Assembly: GCA_964479465.1 (NCBI GenBank)
Contig: CAYZMG010000001.1
Location: forward strand, 62,001-126,000
Direction: 5' to 3'
Length of the DNA stretch: 64,000 bases
Source of the DNA: CADCTB01 sp964479465
GTDB lineage: Bacteria; Actinomycetota; Acidimicrobiia; Acidimicrobiales; AC-14
In this document: positions 1-10,536 of the stretch, one piece after another
Position numbering within the stretch: the first letter of the stretch is position 1
How the letters are laid out: each line of letters opens with the position of its first letter
Position numbers and translations under genes: made by a program
The notes under the pieces: model-generated
Database searches by the model: none
Told to the model about the DNA's origin: nothing
The model's input: the letters and a program-made list of their open reading frames with translations, nothing else

Positions 1-1
1 G

Positions 2-1234
2 CACCTCGCCCTGACCCAGGAAACCGACACCGCCAGCCGGGAACGCCTGGGGGCCATCGACAACGAGCTGGCCAACCTGCGCGAGCAGTCCGACGGCATG
101 AAGGCGCACTGGAACCTGGAGCGGGAGCACATCGCCCGCATCCGCCAGCGCAAGGAGGAGCTGGAGACGGTGCGGGCCCAGGTCGAGCGGGAGGAGGACC
201 TGGAGGCCGCCGCCCGTCTGCGCTACGGCCGCATCCCCGAGCTGGAGGCCGAGCTGGAGGCCGCCTCCGCCGCCCTGGCCGAGCTCCAGGCCGACCGGCG
301 CATGCTCAAGGAGGAGGTCGACGCCGAGGATGTGGCCGAGGTCGTCAGCCGCTGGACCGGCATTCCCGTGTCCAAGCTGATGGAGGGCGAGGTGGCCAAG
401 CTCGTCCGCATGGAAGAGGTCCTCCACACCCGCGTCATCGGGCAGGAGGAGGCCGTGTCGGCGGTGGCCAACGCCATCCGCCGCAGCCGGTCGGGCCTGT
501 CCGACCCCCACCGCCCCATCGGCTCCTTCCTCTTCCTCGGCCCGACGGGTGTGGGCAAGACCGAGCTGGCCCGGTCGGTGGCCGACTTCCTGTTCGACGA
601 CGAGCGGGCCATGGTCCGCATCGACATGAGCGAGTACCAGGAGAAGCACACCGTTTCCCGGCTGATCGGGGCGCCGCCGGGCTACGTCGGCTACGACGAG
701 GGCGGCCAGCTCACCGAGGCCGTCCGCCGGCGCCCATACGCCGTCGTGCTGCTGGACGAGATCGAGAAGGCCCACCCGGAGGTCTTCAACGTGCTGCTCC
801 AGCTGCTCGACGACGGCCGCCTCACCGACGGCCAGGGCCGCACGGTCGACTTCAGCAACGTCGTGCTCATCATGACGTCGAACCTGCCCGGCGACCCCGC
901 CGGCTTCTTCCGCCCCGAGTTCCTGAACCGGATCGACGAGATCGTGCGGTTCCGGTCGCTCACCGAGGCTGACATCCAGCACATCGTCGTGATCCAGCTC
1001 CGCCACCTGGCGGCGCGGCTCGCCGCCCGCCGGCTGGGTTTCGACGTGAGCGACGAGGCCGCGGCGTGGCTGGCCCGCGTGGGCTACGACCCCACCTACG
1101 GGGCCCGGCCGCTCAAGCGGGTCATCCAGCGCAAGATCGCCGACCCCCTGGCTCTGGCACTGCTGGAGGGCCGCTACGGCGAGGGCGACACCGTGCACGT
1201 CGACGTGGCCGGCGACGAGCTGGCGCTCAAGTAA
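2..1234 (+). CDS. clpB: ATP-dependent chaperone ClpB, C-terminal part (5' end outside window)
   Basis: Hexameric AAA+ disaggregase that threads aggregated proteins through its pore together with DnaK/DnaJ/GrpE. The reading frame is open from base 2, so the start lies upstream. About 410 residues are visible: the end of the middle coiled-coil domain (Glu/Arg-rich), then nucleotide-binding domain 2 with Walker A GPTGVGKTEL, pore loop GYVGYDEGGQL, Walker B LLDEIEKAHPEV, the arginine-finger region FRPEFLNRIDEI and the C-terminal small domain (YGARPLKRVIQ). The segment between TSNLPG and FFRPEF is some 15-20 residues shorter than in textbook ClpB, where a longer helix-loop follows the TSNLGS motif. 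The family call is secure. Confidence 0.95.
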   Translation, partial: HLALTQETDTASRERLGAIDNELANLREQSDGMKAHWNLEREHIARIRQRKEELETVRAQVEREEDLEAAARLRYGRIPELEAELEAASAALAELQADRRMLKEEVDAEDVAEVVSRWTGIPVSKLMEGEVAKLVRMEEVLHTRVIGQEEAVSAVANAIRRSRSGLSDPHRPIGSFLFLGPTGVGKTELARSVADFLFDDERAMVRIDMSEYQEKHTVSRLIGAPPGYVGYDEGGQLTEAVRRRPYAVVLLDEIEKAHPEVFNVLLQLLDDGRLTDGQGRTVDFSNVVLIMTSNLPGDPAGFFRPEFLNRIDEIVRFRSLTEADIQHIVVIQLRHLAARLAARRLGFDVSDEAAAWLARVGYDPTYGARPLKRVIQRKIADPLALALLEGRYGEGDTVHVDVAGDELALK

Positions 1235-1243
1235 TCCCGTTCT

Positions 1244-1281
1244 GGCTGCACTGGTGGTCGCATACGACCGTCAGTGCAGCC
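1244..1281. terminator. Bidirectional terminator-like hairpin between convergent genes
   Basis: Bases 1244-1260 pair with 1265-1281 around a 4-nt loop; 15 of 17 positions are complementary. It lies between the clpB stop (1234, plus) and the ABC permease stop (1296, minus), so it can end transcription from both sides. There is no strong U tract, which is common in high-GC actinobacteria. Confidence 0.75.
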
Positions 1282-1295
1282 GAATCGGAGGGGGG

Positions 1296-2092
1296 TCAGC
1301 GCAGGTCGCGCCGCAGGAAGGCGCCGGCGCCGGCGGCGAAGATGACCACCGACAGAACAAGGGGCACGACGACAGCGTCGGGGGCCACGCCCTGGGCCAG
1401 CATGTTGCGGCCCAGGTACCAATGCCACGGCGAGACGAGGCGCAGGGGCCGGATGGCGTCGCTGAGCCCGACGAGGCCCTGGAGCAGGTAGCCGACGACG
1501 GCGACCACAGTGGCGGAGGAGAGGGCGAGCGCCCGCCGGCCGGTGGCGGCGCCGACGCCGTAGGCGAGCGTGGCATGCAGCAGGGCGATGCCGAAGACCC
1601 CCGCCACCGCTCCGGCCAGGCCGCTCGCCGGCACCCCTTCCATCGCGCCGAAGGGGACGGCCAGGACCACGAGAGACACGGCGAAGACCGCGGTCAGGCC
1701 TGCGAGCATGGCCACCATGGCCAGGTAGCGCTCGACGACCACGGCGCCCCTGGTCACTGGGTTGGCCAGGAGGAGCTCCAGGGTGCCGTCCTCCTCGCTG
1801 CCGGCGATGGCCCGGGCGCCCAGACCGATCCCGAAGACGATGAGGAGCAGAGGCAGCAGGCTCCCGAACAGGCGACCCTGCAGGTAGCCAGGGGGCGACG
1901 TGAGGGGGATTGCCGTGTCCATCCCGAACATGGACCGCAGCGCCTCGGGCATCTGCTCGATGACCTCGTTCAGCGACTCCTCGCCCTTGAGCGACGGGTA
2001 CAGCGAGACGGTGAAGAGGACCAGGGCCACGATGCCGACCGACCACCACAGCAGCGATCGCCGGCGGTCTCGGACCAGGCGGCCGGCGAGGA

Positions 2093-2096
<4 letters not shown>
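1296..2096 (-). CDS. ABC-2 type transporter permease
   Basis: 266-residue integral membrane subunit of an ABC exporter. It has about six hydrophobic segments; the first (residues 14-32) is followed by an extracytoplasmic loop, then segments near 75-95, 120-150, 160-185, 190-215 and 235-258. The motif SEEDGTLELLLANPVTR is typical of ABC-2 permeases. Its ATG overlaps the TGA of the upstream ATPase gene by 4 bp (ATGA), so the two are translationally coupled. The substrate cannot be told from sequence. Confidence 0.85.
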
Positions 2097-2998
<902 letters not shown>

Positions 2999-3032
2999 CT
3001 TGTCCGGTCGCGCGAGTGACAGGCTGTTCGGG

Positions 3033-4922
3033 ATGGCCGCACCCGTCTCACCCGTCTCACCCGCCGACGCCGCCGCGCGGCTGCTCGAGCGGGTGACCGC
3101 CGGCCTGGCCGAGCGCGAGGCCCGGCCCCAGCAGGTCGAGATGGCCCGGGCCGTGGCCGAGGCCGTGGCCGGTGGCCGGCCGCTCGTCATCCGGGCCGGC
3201 ACCGGCGTGGGCAAGAGCCTGGCCTACCTGTGCGGCGCCGCCCCCCACCTGCGAGCCGAGGGCAAGCGCATGGTGATCGCCACCGCCACCAAGGCCCTCC
3301 AGGACCAGCTGGCCGGCAAGGACATCCCCTCGGTGGCCGCAGTGGAGAAGGGCCTCACCTGGGCCGTGCTCAAGGGCCGCAGCAACTACCTGTGTCGCCA
3401 GGCCGCCTCCGAGGCGGGTCGGGACGCCGACGCTCCCATGCTGCCCGGTGTCGACACCAAGGGCATCGGCGCCGAGATCAGGAAGTTGCTGGCGTGGGCT
3501 GACGGCAGCAAGACCGGCGATCGGGCCGAGCTCGATTTCGAGCCCCGCCCCCAGGCGTGGTCGTCGGTCAGCGTCGGCTCCGAGGAGTGCCCCGGCGCTC
3601 AGGCCTGCCCCAGCGGCGGCAGCTGCTTCGCCGAGGCGGCCTACGAGCGGGCCCGGGAAGCCGACGTGATCGTCGTCAACCTCCACCTCCTCGGCGCCCA
3701 CGTGGCGACGGGCGGTTTCATCCTGCCCGAGCACGACGTGGTGATCGTGGACGAGGCCCATGAGACCGAGGACGTCCTCTCCGGCGCTCTCGGCGTCACC
3801 CTCACCCCCGGGCGGGTGGGGGCTGTCGCCCGCCTCACCCCGGGCAGCGCCATCGTCCGCCACCGCGACAGCCTGGAGCGGGCGCTGACGCCGTTCACCG
3901 GCAAGCGGCTGGCCAAGGGCGCCGCCGGCGAGCCGGCGGTGACCGAGGCTCTGGCCGACCTCGCCCAGGTGGTGCGGGAGGAACGCGGCGCCCTGCGCGG
4001 GGCGCCCGAGGGCGAGACGCCTGACCAGAAGGCCCGCCGGGAGCGGGCGGCCAAGGCCCTCGACACGCTGGCGGGCGACGTCGACACCGTCCTCGGCGCC
4101 GGCGACGACTACGTCACGTGGGTCGAGTCGTCCGGCGCCGGGAACCAGCCCGCGCTGCGGGTGGCGCCGGTCGACGTCGGTGGCGAGCTGGCCAAGGTGC
4201 TGTGGGCCTCGGCCACGCCGATCCTGACCTCGGCCACCATCCCCCCGGGCATCTCGGCCCGGCTGGGACTTGCGGGTGCTGCGATGGAACTCGACGTCGG
4301 CAGCCCCTTCGACTACCGCAACCAGTCGCTGCTGTACGTCCCCCGCCTCCCCGACGTCCGCAATCCGCGCCACGAGGACGCGGCGCATGAGGAGCTTGAG
4401 TTCCTGCTCACCGCCGCCGGCGGGCGGACCCTCGCCCTGTTCACCTCGTGGCGGGCGATGCGGGCGGCCAAGGCGGCCCTGGAAGGGAAGCTGCCGTACA
4501 CGCTGCTCGCCCAGGACGACCTGCCCAAGCCGGCGCTGATCGAGCATTTCCGCTCCGACGAGTCGTCCTGCCTGTTCGCCACCATGGGTTTCTGGCAGGG
4601 GGTCGACGTGCCGGGCGATGCCTGCTCCCTCGTCGTCATCGACCGCCTGCCCTTCGCCCGCCCCGACGACCCGGTGGCGGAGGCCCGGCGGGAGCGGGCC
4701 GGCCCCGCCGCCTTCTCCGTGGTCGACGTGCCCCACGCAGCCATCCGGCTGGCCCAGGGCGCCGGCCGCCTGATCCGCAGCGCCACCGACCGGGGCGTCG
4801 TCGCCGTCCTCGACCCCCGCCTGGCCGAGGCGTCCTACCGGCCGGCGATCCTCGGCGCCCTCCCGCCCATGCGCCGCACCCGCGACCGGGCCGACGTCAC
4901 GGCCTTCTTCACCACGACCTGA
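3033..4922 (+). CDS. dinG: DinG-like ATP-dependent DNA helicase (XPD/Rad3-type, Fe-S)
   Basis: 629-residue superfamily 2 helicase of the DinG/XPD group, predicted to unwind DNA 5'-3' in repair. Visible motifs are Walker A GTGVGKS (residues 56-62), motif Ia ATATKALQDQ, a DEAH box (240-243), LTSATI, GFWQGVDVPG and the motif VI region QGAGRLIRS. Cys121, Cys186, Cys192 and Cys198 sit between Walker A and the DEAH box, as expected for a 4Fe-4S cluster. The ATG at 3033 is preferred over an in-frame start at 2907, which would add a low-complexity leader overlapping the divergent ABC gene. Confidence 0.88.
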   Translation: MAAPVSPVSPADAAARLLERVTAGLAEREARPQQVEMARAVAEAVAGGRPLVIRAGTGVGKSLAYLCGAAPHLRAEGKRMVIATATKALQDQLAGKDIPSVAAVEKGLTWAVLKGRSNYLCRQAASEAGRDADAPMLPGVDTKGIGAEIRKLLAWADGSKTGDRAELDFEPRPQAWSSVSVGSEECPGAQACPSGGSCFAEAAYERAREADVIVVNLHLLGAHVATGGFILPEHDVVIVDEAHETEDVLSGALGVTLTPGRVGAVARLTPGSAIVRHRDSLERALTPFTGKRLAKGAAGEPAVTEALADLAQVVREERGALRGAPEGETPDQKARRERAAKALDTLAGDVDTVLGAGDDYVTWVESSGAGNQPALRVAPVDVGGELAKVLWASATPILTSATIPPGISARLGLAGAAMELDVGSPFDYRNQSLLYVPRLPDVRNPRHEDAAHEELEFLLTAAGGRTLALFTSWRAMRAAKAALEGKLPYTLLAQDDLPKPALIEHFRSDESSCLFATMGFWQGVDVPGDACSLVVIDRLPFARPDDPVAEARRERAGPAAFSVVDVPHAAIRLAQGAGRLIRSATDRGVVAVLDPRLAEASYRPAILGALPPMRRTRDRADVTAFFTTT

Positions 4923-4963
4923 GCCCGGCGAGCGCCGCTCGACGAGGATAGCCTCCAGCCCGC

Positions 4964-6820
4964 GTGGAGCTTCGGGTTCATGGGATCGGCGGGCCAGACC
5001 CGGAGGGCGTGCTCGCCTGTCCCGCGAACACGTCGGTGGTGTCATGGCGAAGCGAGCCGCTCAGCCGCAGCGTCGTCCGCTGTCCGCCCGGCGACCGGAC
5101 GGTGCACGTCTACCACTGGAGCCCGCTCACGTCGGGCTCGCGCAGCTTCGCCGTCTGGCCGCTGCTCCTGCCCTTCACGTTGGTGAACGTGGCCGGGTGG
5201 ATGGCGCCGCCCGGGGACAGCGACCGCCGTCGCATGTTGCACCGCATCGGCGTGGTCTGGGTGGGCCTGGCCACCACGGCGGCCACCGTGGTCTGGTTGC
5301 TGGTGGCGGCGCTGGCCGTGTGGCGGGAGGTCAGCGGCGGCGGTCGGGGCCGGGCGCCCGGCGAGGTGTCGGTCCTGTTCTTCACGGCGGCTGCGGCGTC
5401 CGCTGCCCTGGCCATGGCCGGCCTGGTCCTCATGGCGACGTACATGGCCCAGGGCTTCGAGCGATTTCGCCCGCCGACCTGGCCCGACCGGCCCAAGCCG
5501 TGGCGGTGGCCATGGGGGGCAGGGGCGACCGCCCGCCTCGACGACCTTGCCTTCTTCGACAACGGCGACGAGCACGAGGTGCGGTGGCGCATCCACGTCG
5601 GCGTCGCCGCCGTGACCTTCGTTCTCGTCGTCGCCACGGTCTTCGCCGGAGGGACGGAGCGCGCCGGCCACTTCGTCGGCCGTGCCCTCATCGTCGTGGG
5701 CGTCCTGCAGGCCCTCGGCGTGGCGCTGGTCGCCGTCGCCGGCCTCCTTCGGAGTGCCGGTGACGACCGCCGGATCACCAGGCGCCTGCTCGGCGCCGCC
5801 ACTGCGCTGCTCGGTGTCCTCCTGCTCGGCGGGCTCGTCCTGTCCGCCCTCATCACCGTCGCCGGGATCGACGAGGTCACGCCCGGCCCCACAGCCGTCC
5901 TCTACGACTGCTACGGCTGGGCCACGCTGGCCGCCATCGGCGGGGCGGTCGCCGTCCTCGTCGTGACCCTGCTCACCCCGGTGGCGGCCGAGAAGGTGGC
6001 CGGCCAGGCCGTGCTTCCCACCCTCGACGCCCGCTTCCGCGCCCGACTGGCGACGGTTCTCTCCAACCTCGACCGGATCGTGTGCGCCCTGTCGATCGGC
6101 TTCGCCCTCACCACGCTGATCGCGGTGGGTGTGCGCTGGTCGGCGATCTTCGATGACACGTGGCGGCTGACGGCCACGCCGCCGGTGAATGTGGCTCGAT
6201 CGACGTTCGCGTTCGTCCTGGCCTTCACCATCCTCAACCTGGTCAAGTCCCGCGCCGCTCCGGCCGCGCTGCGCCGTATCGGCAACGTCTGGGACATCCT
6301 CACGTTCTGGCCCCGCACGTTCCACCCCTTCGCCGTCAGGCCCTACGCCGAGCGGGCCGTCCCCGAGCTGCAGGAGTTTCTCCGGGCCGCGGCGCGCCGT
6401 GACGGCATGGTCGTCGCCGCCCACAGCCAGGGCACCGTGCTGGTCTACGCCGCCGTCCGTCCCTACGTGGCCGGCGGCAGCGCCGTCGGGTCGCCCCTGC
6501 CCCCGTTCTCCATGGTCACCTTCGGCTCGCCGCTGCAGACGCTCTACGCCGCCATCTTCCCGCACTACTTCTCTGCGGTGGACTTCGACGCCACTCGAGC
6601 CGACATCCCCGGCGGATGGGTCAACTGCTTCCGGTTCACCGATCACGTGGGCCGGGCCGTCTTCGTGCCCGACGGTGTGGCGGTCGCGGACATGGCCGGC
6701 GGGGCCGACGTGGCGATCGCCGATGCCCGGGGCGCGGACGGCAAGGTCAACGGTCACAACGACTACTGGCTGGAGCCGGTGGTGCGCGACGCCGTGGGCC
6801 GAAGGAGTGTGGACCAATGA
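4964..6820 (+). CDS. Membrane-embedded alpha/beta-hydrolase (lipase-like)
   Basis: 618 residues from a GTG start. The N-terminus RVHGIGG looks like the first strand and oxyanion region of an alpha/beta hydrolase. Residues of about 60-430 form a membrane domain with roughly eight hydrophobic segments. The C-terminal 180 residues supply the nucleophile elbow AHSQG (Ser488), MVTFGSPLQTLYA, a candidate acid Asp560 in FRFTDHVGR and a candidate His598 in NGHNDYW. The hydrolase fold therefore appears to be split by the membrane domain. The substrate is unknown; a membrane lipid is my inference. The stop overlaps the start of the patatin gene (ATGA). Confidence 0.7.
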   Translation: MELRVHGIGGPDPEGVLACPANTSVVSWRSEPLSRSVVRCPPGDRTVHVYHWSPLTSGSRSFAVWPLLLPFTLVNVAGWMAPPGDSDRRRMLHRIGVVWVGLATTAATVVWLLVAALAVWREVSGGGRGRAPGEVSVLFFTAAAASAALAMAGLVLMATYMAQGFERFRPPTWPDRPKPWRWPWGAGATARLDDLAFFDNGDEHEVRWRIHVGVAAVTFVLVVATVFAGGTERAGHFVGRALIVVGVLQALGVALVAVAGLLRSAGDDRRITRRLLGAATALLGVLLLGGLVLSALITVAGIDEVTPGPTAVLYDCYGWATLAAIGGAVAVLVVTLLTPVAAEKVAGQAVLPTLDARFRARLATVLSNLDRIVCALSIGFALTTLIAVGVRWSAIFDDTWRLTATPPVNVARSTFAFVLAFTILNLVKSRAAPAALRRIGNVWDILTFWPRTFHPFAVRPYAERAVPELQEFLRAAARRDGMVVAAHSQGTVLVYAAVRPYVAGGSAVGSPLPPFSMVTFGSPLQTLYAAIFPHYFSAVDFDATRADIPGGWVNCFRFTDHVGRAVFVPDGVAVADMAGGADVAIADARGADGKVNGHNDYWLEPVVRDAVGRRSVDQ

Positions 6821-9800
6821 CGACGGAGCTGCGGCTCGCCCTGGCCATGCGGGGTGGCGTGAGCCTGGCCGTGTGGATCGGCGGGGCGGTGTCGGAGATC
6901 GACCTGGCCCGGCGGGCCTCCCCTGACGGGGACGACTTCTGGTCGACGATCCTCCGGGACGCGGCCGGCTACGACCGGGTGGTGGTCGACGTGCTGGCCG
7001 GGGCCAGCGCCGGCGGCCTCAACGGCGTGCTCTACGCCGCCAGCCAGGTCTACGACTTCCCCTACGACCGCATGCGCGACGTCTGGCTCGAGGTCGGCGG
7101 CATCGACGGTCTGGTCCGCCGTGGGCCGCCGTGGCCGTCGCTCCTCCAGGGCGACGACTACTTCCTCACGACGGTCTACGAAAAGCTGGTCGAGCTGACC
7201 TCCCGCCCGCCCGTCGGCGCCACCCTCGGCGGCGGGCCCGAACCGCCGCGGCCTCGGGTCGAGCTCGCCCTGTCGGCGACGGTCATGGAGCCGATCGTCC
7301 GCCCCCTCCCGAGCCCGAAGGACGAGCCCCTCTTCGAGCGCCGCCACGGTTCCGGCTTCCGCTTCCGCCAGCCCGAGGAGCGCTGGCTACCGACCGACTT
7401 CCCGGCGGCCACCGACGACCGCTTCGGCGACGCGCTGTGGCGGTTGGCCATCGCCGCCCGGTCGACCTCGTCGTTCCCGGTCGCCTTCGAGGGCGCCGAG
7501 GTGCGCTCCTCACGCCGCACGACGTTCACCTCGCCGCCAGCGGCGGCCGGGACGGCGACGGGGGCCGGCGTCGAGCTCGACGGCACCTTTCTCGACCGGA
7601 CGAACGGCGAGCCCTTCATCGTGGCCGACGGGGGGATCCTCGACAACATCCCGATCCAGTGCGCCCTCGACGTGGTCGCCAACGCACCGGCCGAGCGCCG
7701 GACCGAACGGTTCCTCGTCTACCTGCAGCCGGGCGCGTCGACGGCGAGTGTCGCGCCCGGCGTCATGGCTGAGGACGAGCGGCGGACCACCCTCGCCGTC
7801 CTCCGTGGTGTGGTGGCCGCCCGGGTGGCGGGTGAGACCATCAACACCGATATCGCCGCCATCGAGGCCTACAACGAGGGAATCGAGCGGGCCCGCAACC
7901 TCCGCCGGGCCACCTTCGCCGACCTCACCGGCCGCCCGCCCTTCCTGGCCGCGGCGGCCGCCGGCCTGGCCCACTACCGGCGGAGCCGGGCATCGCACGA
8001 GGCGTCGGAGATCTTCCGCCTACTCCTCGACCCCGTGGGCGTCCTCGGCGAGGACCAGTTCCCGCAGGAGGTGGCCGGGACACCAGTCGCCGACGAAGAC
8101 TGGCGGTCGCCCATCGCCCGCTGGCCCCAGCACGACCGCGAGGGCCTGGAGACCGCGCTCGGCCGGCGGCTGCACGCCTCGACCGGCCGGGCCGGCACAT
8201 CGCTCCTCGCCGCCAGCGGCGAGCTGGGCCCGCTCCTGCGGGTCAACGACCTCCTGATCGAGTGGGCCCGCTGGCTGGAAGGCGCCACCGACCACCTGGC
8301 CCCGGGCCAGGCCAAGATCTCGCTCTACCGGATCCGGACGTTCCTCGGCTCCGTCCTCGATCGTTCCCGCCAACTGGCCTGGGTGTCGGCGGCGGCGTCC
8401 AGGCGGAGCGACCCGGCAGGTTTTGTGGCCGCAGCCATGGACTCCTTCGACCAGATGGCGCTGGTCGACCCGGCCCTGGCCGACGCCACCATCGAGGCCC
8501 TGCGGGACGGGGCCACCGCCCCGCTGGAAGCGGCCTGCCAGCAGGCCATCGCCCGGGTTGACCAGGTCGTGGCGGGCATGAGCGCCGAGGTGGCTGCCGG
8601 GTCGAGCGACCCCGGTGCGCCAGAGGAGCTCCTGGCCCGCATTGCGGCCCTTCTGGTCGACGTGGTGGCCCCCCTCGCCGACCTCGCCGTCCCAGCCCCG
8701 GCAGACGACGACCACGAGCCCGGCCGCCTCCTTCACCGCGTCCTGGGCACCACGCCGGTGACCGTCGAGGTCCTGGAGGGCCTGGAGGTGCTCTGCCTCC
8801 CCGAGTTCGTCTCGGGCCTGCCAGGCCGGCGTCGGGTCGACTTCCGCCGCCTCTCCACCGCCAACCGCACACCGCTGGCCCGGCATTTCGCCGCCCTGAT
8901 GGACGCGGCCGGGGAAACTGGCCAGTGGTGGGATCCGGCCGCCGGCCCGGAGGCGCAGAAGGGCATCCACGTCGCACTCAAGCTGGCCGGCAACGAGCTG
9001 GCCAACTTCTCGGCGTTCCTTCTCGCCCAGTGGCGGGCCAACGACTGGCTGTGGGGCCGCCTCGACGCGGTGCCGACCCTGATCGACCTTCTCATTCGCC
9101 CCCGACGACTGGCCGAGCGCCTGGCCGAGTGCCCCGGCGAGGCCGAGGCGTTGGAGTTCGTCCACGAGCTGGTGGCGCCGTCGAGCCACCCCTGGCGCGC
9201 CCGCCTCGACGGCCTGGTCTGGACCCCGGCCCTCGACGACGTCCGCATGGAGGTGCGGTTCCTGCGGGCCTCGCCGGAGGCGTACCGGGACGACCTCGAA
9301 ACCAGTGCCATCCGCGACGCACTCGTCGCCCGCCGCCAATGGGAGATCCTCGGCCAGGAGATGTCCTTGCCCAAGGAGCCCATGGGCACCGTCCCCGGCA
9401 CCGACCCGGGTCGCCCGCCGACGCTGGAGGAGGTGGAGGCGTGGGTGGCCGGCTACGGCGTCGGGGCCGAGACGATCCGGGGCAACGAGCGGGCCCCCGA
9501 GCTCCTCGACCGCTTCAACGAGCTGGCCACGGCGGCGACCGAGACCGCCCTCCACAACGCCTCGCTCCCGAGCTCGCGCCTGCCTCGACCACCGCGGATC
9601 GTGGCCACCGCCATCCGGCGTCTCGGTCCCCGCCTCGGCCGGCGGCTGGCCCGCGGCCTGGTCGTCGTCCCCACCGCAGCCGAAGCCTCCCGCCGCAACG
9701 TCCTCCTGGGCCTTGCCGTGGCCGCCCTCCTCGTCCTCGGTGTCCTCGGCTGGTACGTGGACAAGTGGGCGTTCGTCCTGGGCTTCGTGGTCAGCTTCCT

Positions 9801-9891
9801 GCCCCTCGGCGCGCTGGTCCTCGTCCTCCACCGCACGGCGGTCAAGCTCCTCGGGCCGGAACGGCCGCCGCCCCGTCAGCCCCAGCACTAG
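6817..9891 (+). CDS. Patatin-like phospholipase-domain protein (patatin-related, DUF3376-like)
   Basis: 1024-residue protein with an N-terminal patatin acyl-hydrolase domain: Gly-rich oxyanion segment AMRGGVSLAVWIGG, nucleophile elbow GASAGG (Ser64) and the dyad Asp271 in VADGGILDN. A long mainly helical region follows, and two hydrophobic helices near the C-terminus (about 960-1010) probably anchor it to the membrane. It resembles the large actinobacterial patatin-related family. The ATG at 6817 overlaps the TGA of the membrane hydrolase gene, so the pair should be co-translated and probably acts on the same lipid pool. The stop overlaps by 3 bp the stop of the convergent phosphatase gene. 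Confidence 0.85.
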   Translation: MTTELRLALAMRGGVSLAVWIGGAVSEIDLARRASPDGDDFWSTILRDAAGYDRVVVDVLAGASAGGLNGVLYAASQVYDFPYDRMRDVWLEVGGIDGLVRRGPPWPSLLQGDDYFLTTVYEKLVELTSRPPVGATLGGGPEPPRPRVELALSATVMEPIVRPLPSPKDEPLFERRHGSGFRFRQPEERWLPTDFPAATDDRFGDALWRLAIAARSTSSFPVAFEGAEVRSSRRTTFTSPPAAAGTATGAGVELDGTFLDRTNGEPFIVADGGILDNIPIQCALDVVANAPAERRTERFLVYLQPGASTASVAPGVMAEDERRTTLAVLRGVVAARVAGETINTDIAAIEAYNEGIERARNLRRATFADLTGRPPFLAAAAAGLAHYRRSRASHEASEIFRLLLDPVGVLGEDQFPQEVAGTPVADEDWRSPIARWPQHDREGLETALGRRLHASTGRAGTSLLAASGELGPLLRVNDLLIEWARWLEGATDHLAPGQAKISLYRIRTFLGSVLDRSRQLAWVSAAASRRSDPAGFVAAAMDSFDQMALVDPALADATIEALRDGATAPLEAACQQAIARVDQVVAGMSAEVAAGSSDPGAPEELLARIAALLVDVVAPLADLAVPAPADDDHEPGRLLHRVLGTTPVTVEVLEGLEVLCLPEFVSGLPGRRRVDFRRLSTANRTPLARHFAALMDAAGETGQWWDPAAGPEAQKGIHVALKLAGNELANFSAFLLAQWRANDWLWGRLDAVPTLIDLLIRPRRLAERLAECPGEAEALEFVHELVAPSSHPWRARLDGLVWTPALDDVRMEVRFLRASPEAYRDDLETSAIRDALVARRQWEILGQEMSLPKEPMGTVPGTDPGRPPTLEEVEAWVAGYGVGAETIRGNERAPELLDRFNELATAATETALHNASLPSSRLPRPPRIVATAIRRLGPRLGRRLARGLVVVPTAAEASRRNVLLGLAVAALLVLGVLGWYVDKWAFVLGFVVSFLPLGALVLVLHRTAVKLLGPERPPPRQPQH

Positions 9892-10520
9892 TGCTCCGGC
9901 GTGGGCGAGGCGGTCCGGGCCTCGGGGTCGGCCAGAGACACCAGCTCCGCCGGCGCCAGCAGGCCGTTGCCACCGGCCTCGTACCAGCGGCCGGCCAGGT
10001 TTCCGATGCCGTGGGGCTGTAAGCCCAAAGACCGGTCGAGGTTGCGGATCAGTGCGCCGTGGCTGACCAGCAGCACCTTGTCCCCGCGCCGGCTGGCCGC
10101 CGCCGCCCGCAGGAGCGCCGCCCGGGCCCGGTCGGTGAGGTGCGTCCGTGACTCGCCCCCCGGGGTCGACTCGCTGCGGCCCTCGGACCAGTCGGCCAGC
10201 GCACCGGGGGCCCGCTCGTTGATCTCGGCCCGGGTCAGGCCTTGCCAGTCGCCGACATCGATCTCCCGTAGATCCGGATCGACCTCGACCGGCAGGCGCA
10301 GCGCCTCGGCCAGGATCTCCGCCGTCCGCTGGGCTCTGTGCAGGTTCGAGGCCACCACCCGGGAGAAGTGCCCGGGCTGCAGCCGCGCTGCCGCTTCGAG
10401 GGCCTGCGCCTCACCGAGAGGCGACAACGGGGGGTCGGCCTGGCCCTGCCAGCGACCGTCGGCGTTCCAGGTGGACTGGCCGTGACGGAGCAACAGGAGC
10501 CGGCGGGGTGATGCGGGCAC
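9888..10520 (-). CDS. Histidine phosphatase family protein (phosphoglycerate-mutase-like)
   Basis: 210-residue member of the histidine phosphatase superfamily. The phospho-accepting His is in LLRHGQSTWN near the N-terminus, and the second catalytic His is in LLVSHGALIRN. It acts on small phosphoesters; the substrate cannot be assigned (CobC, GpmB and phosphosugar phosphatases all look alike). The GTG at 10520 puts the start 8 residues before the RHG motif. A longer open frame to 10733 would add an unrelated proline-rich leader and has no better ribosome site. No clear Shine-Dalgarno sequence is seen. Confidence 0.8.
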   Translation of the reverse strand: MPASPRRLLLLRHGQSTWNADGRWQGQADPPLSPLGEAQALEAAARLQPGHFSRVVASNLHRAQRTAEILAEALRLPVEVDPDLREIDVGDWQGLTRAEINERAPGALADWSEGRSESTPGGESRTHLTDRARAALLRAAAASRRGDKVLLVSHGALIRNLDRSLGLQPHGIGNLAGRWYEAGGNGLLAPAELVSLADPEARTASPTPEH

Positions 10521-10536
10521 GCCAGTGAAGGTAGGG

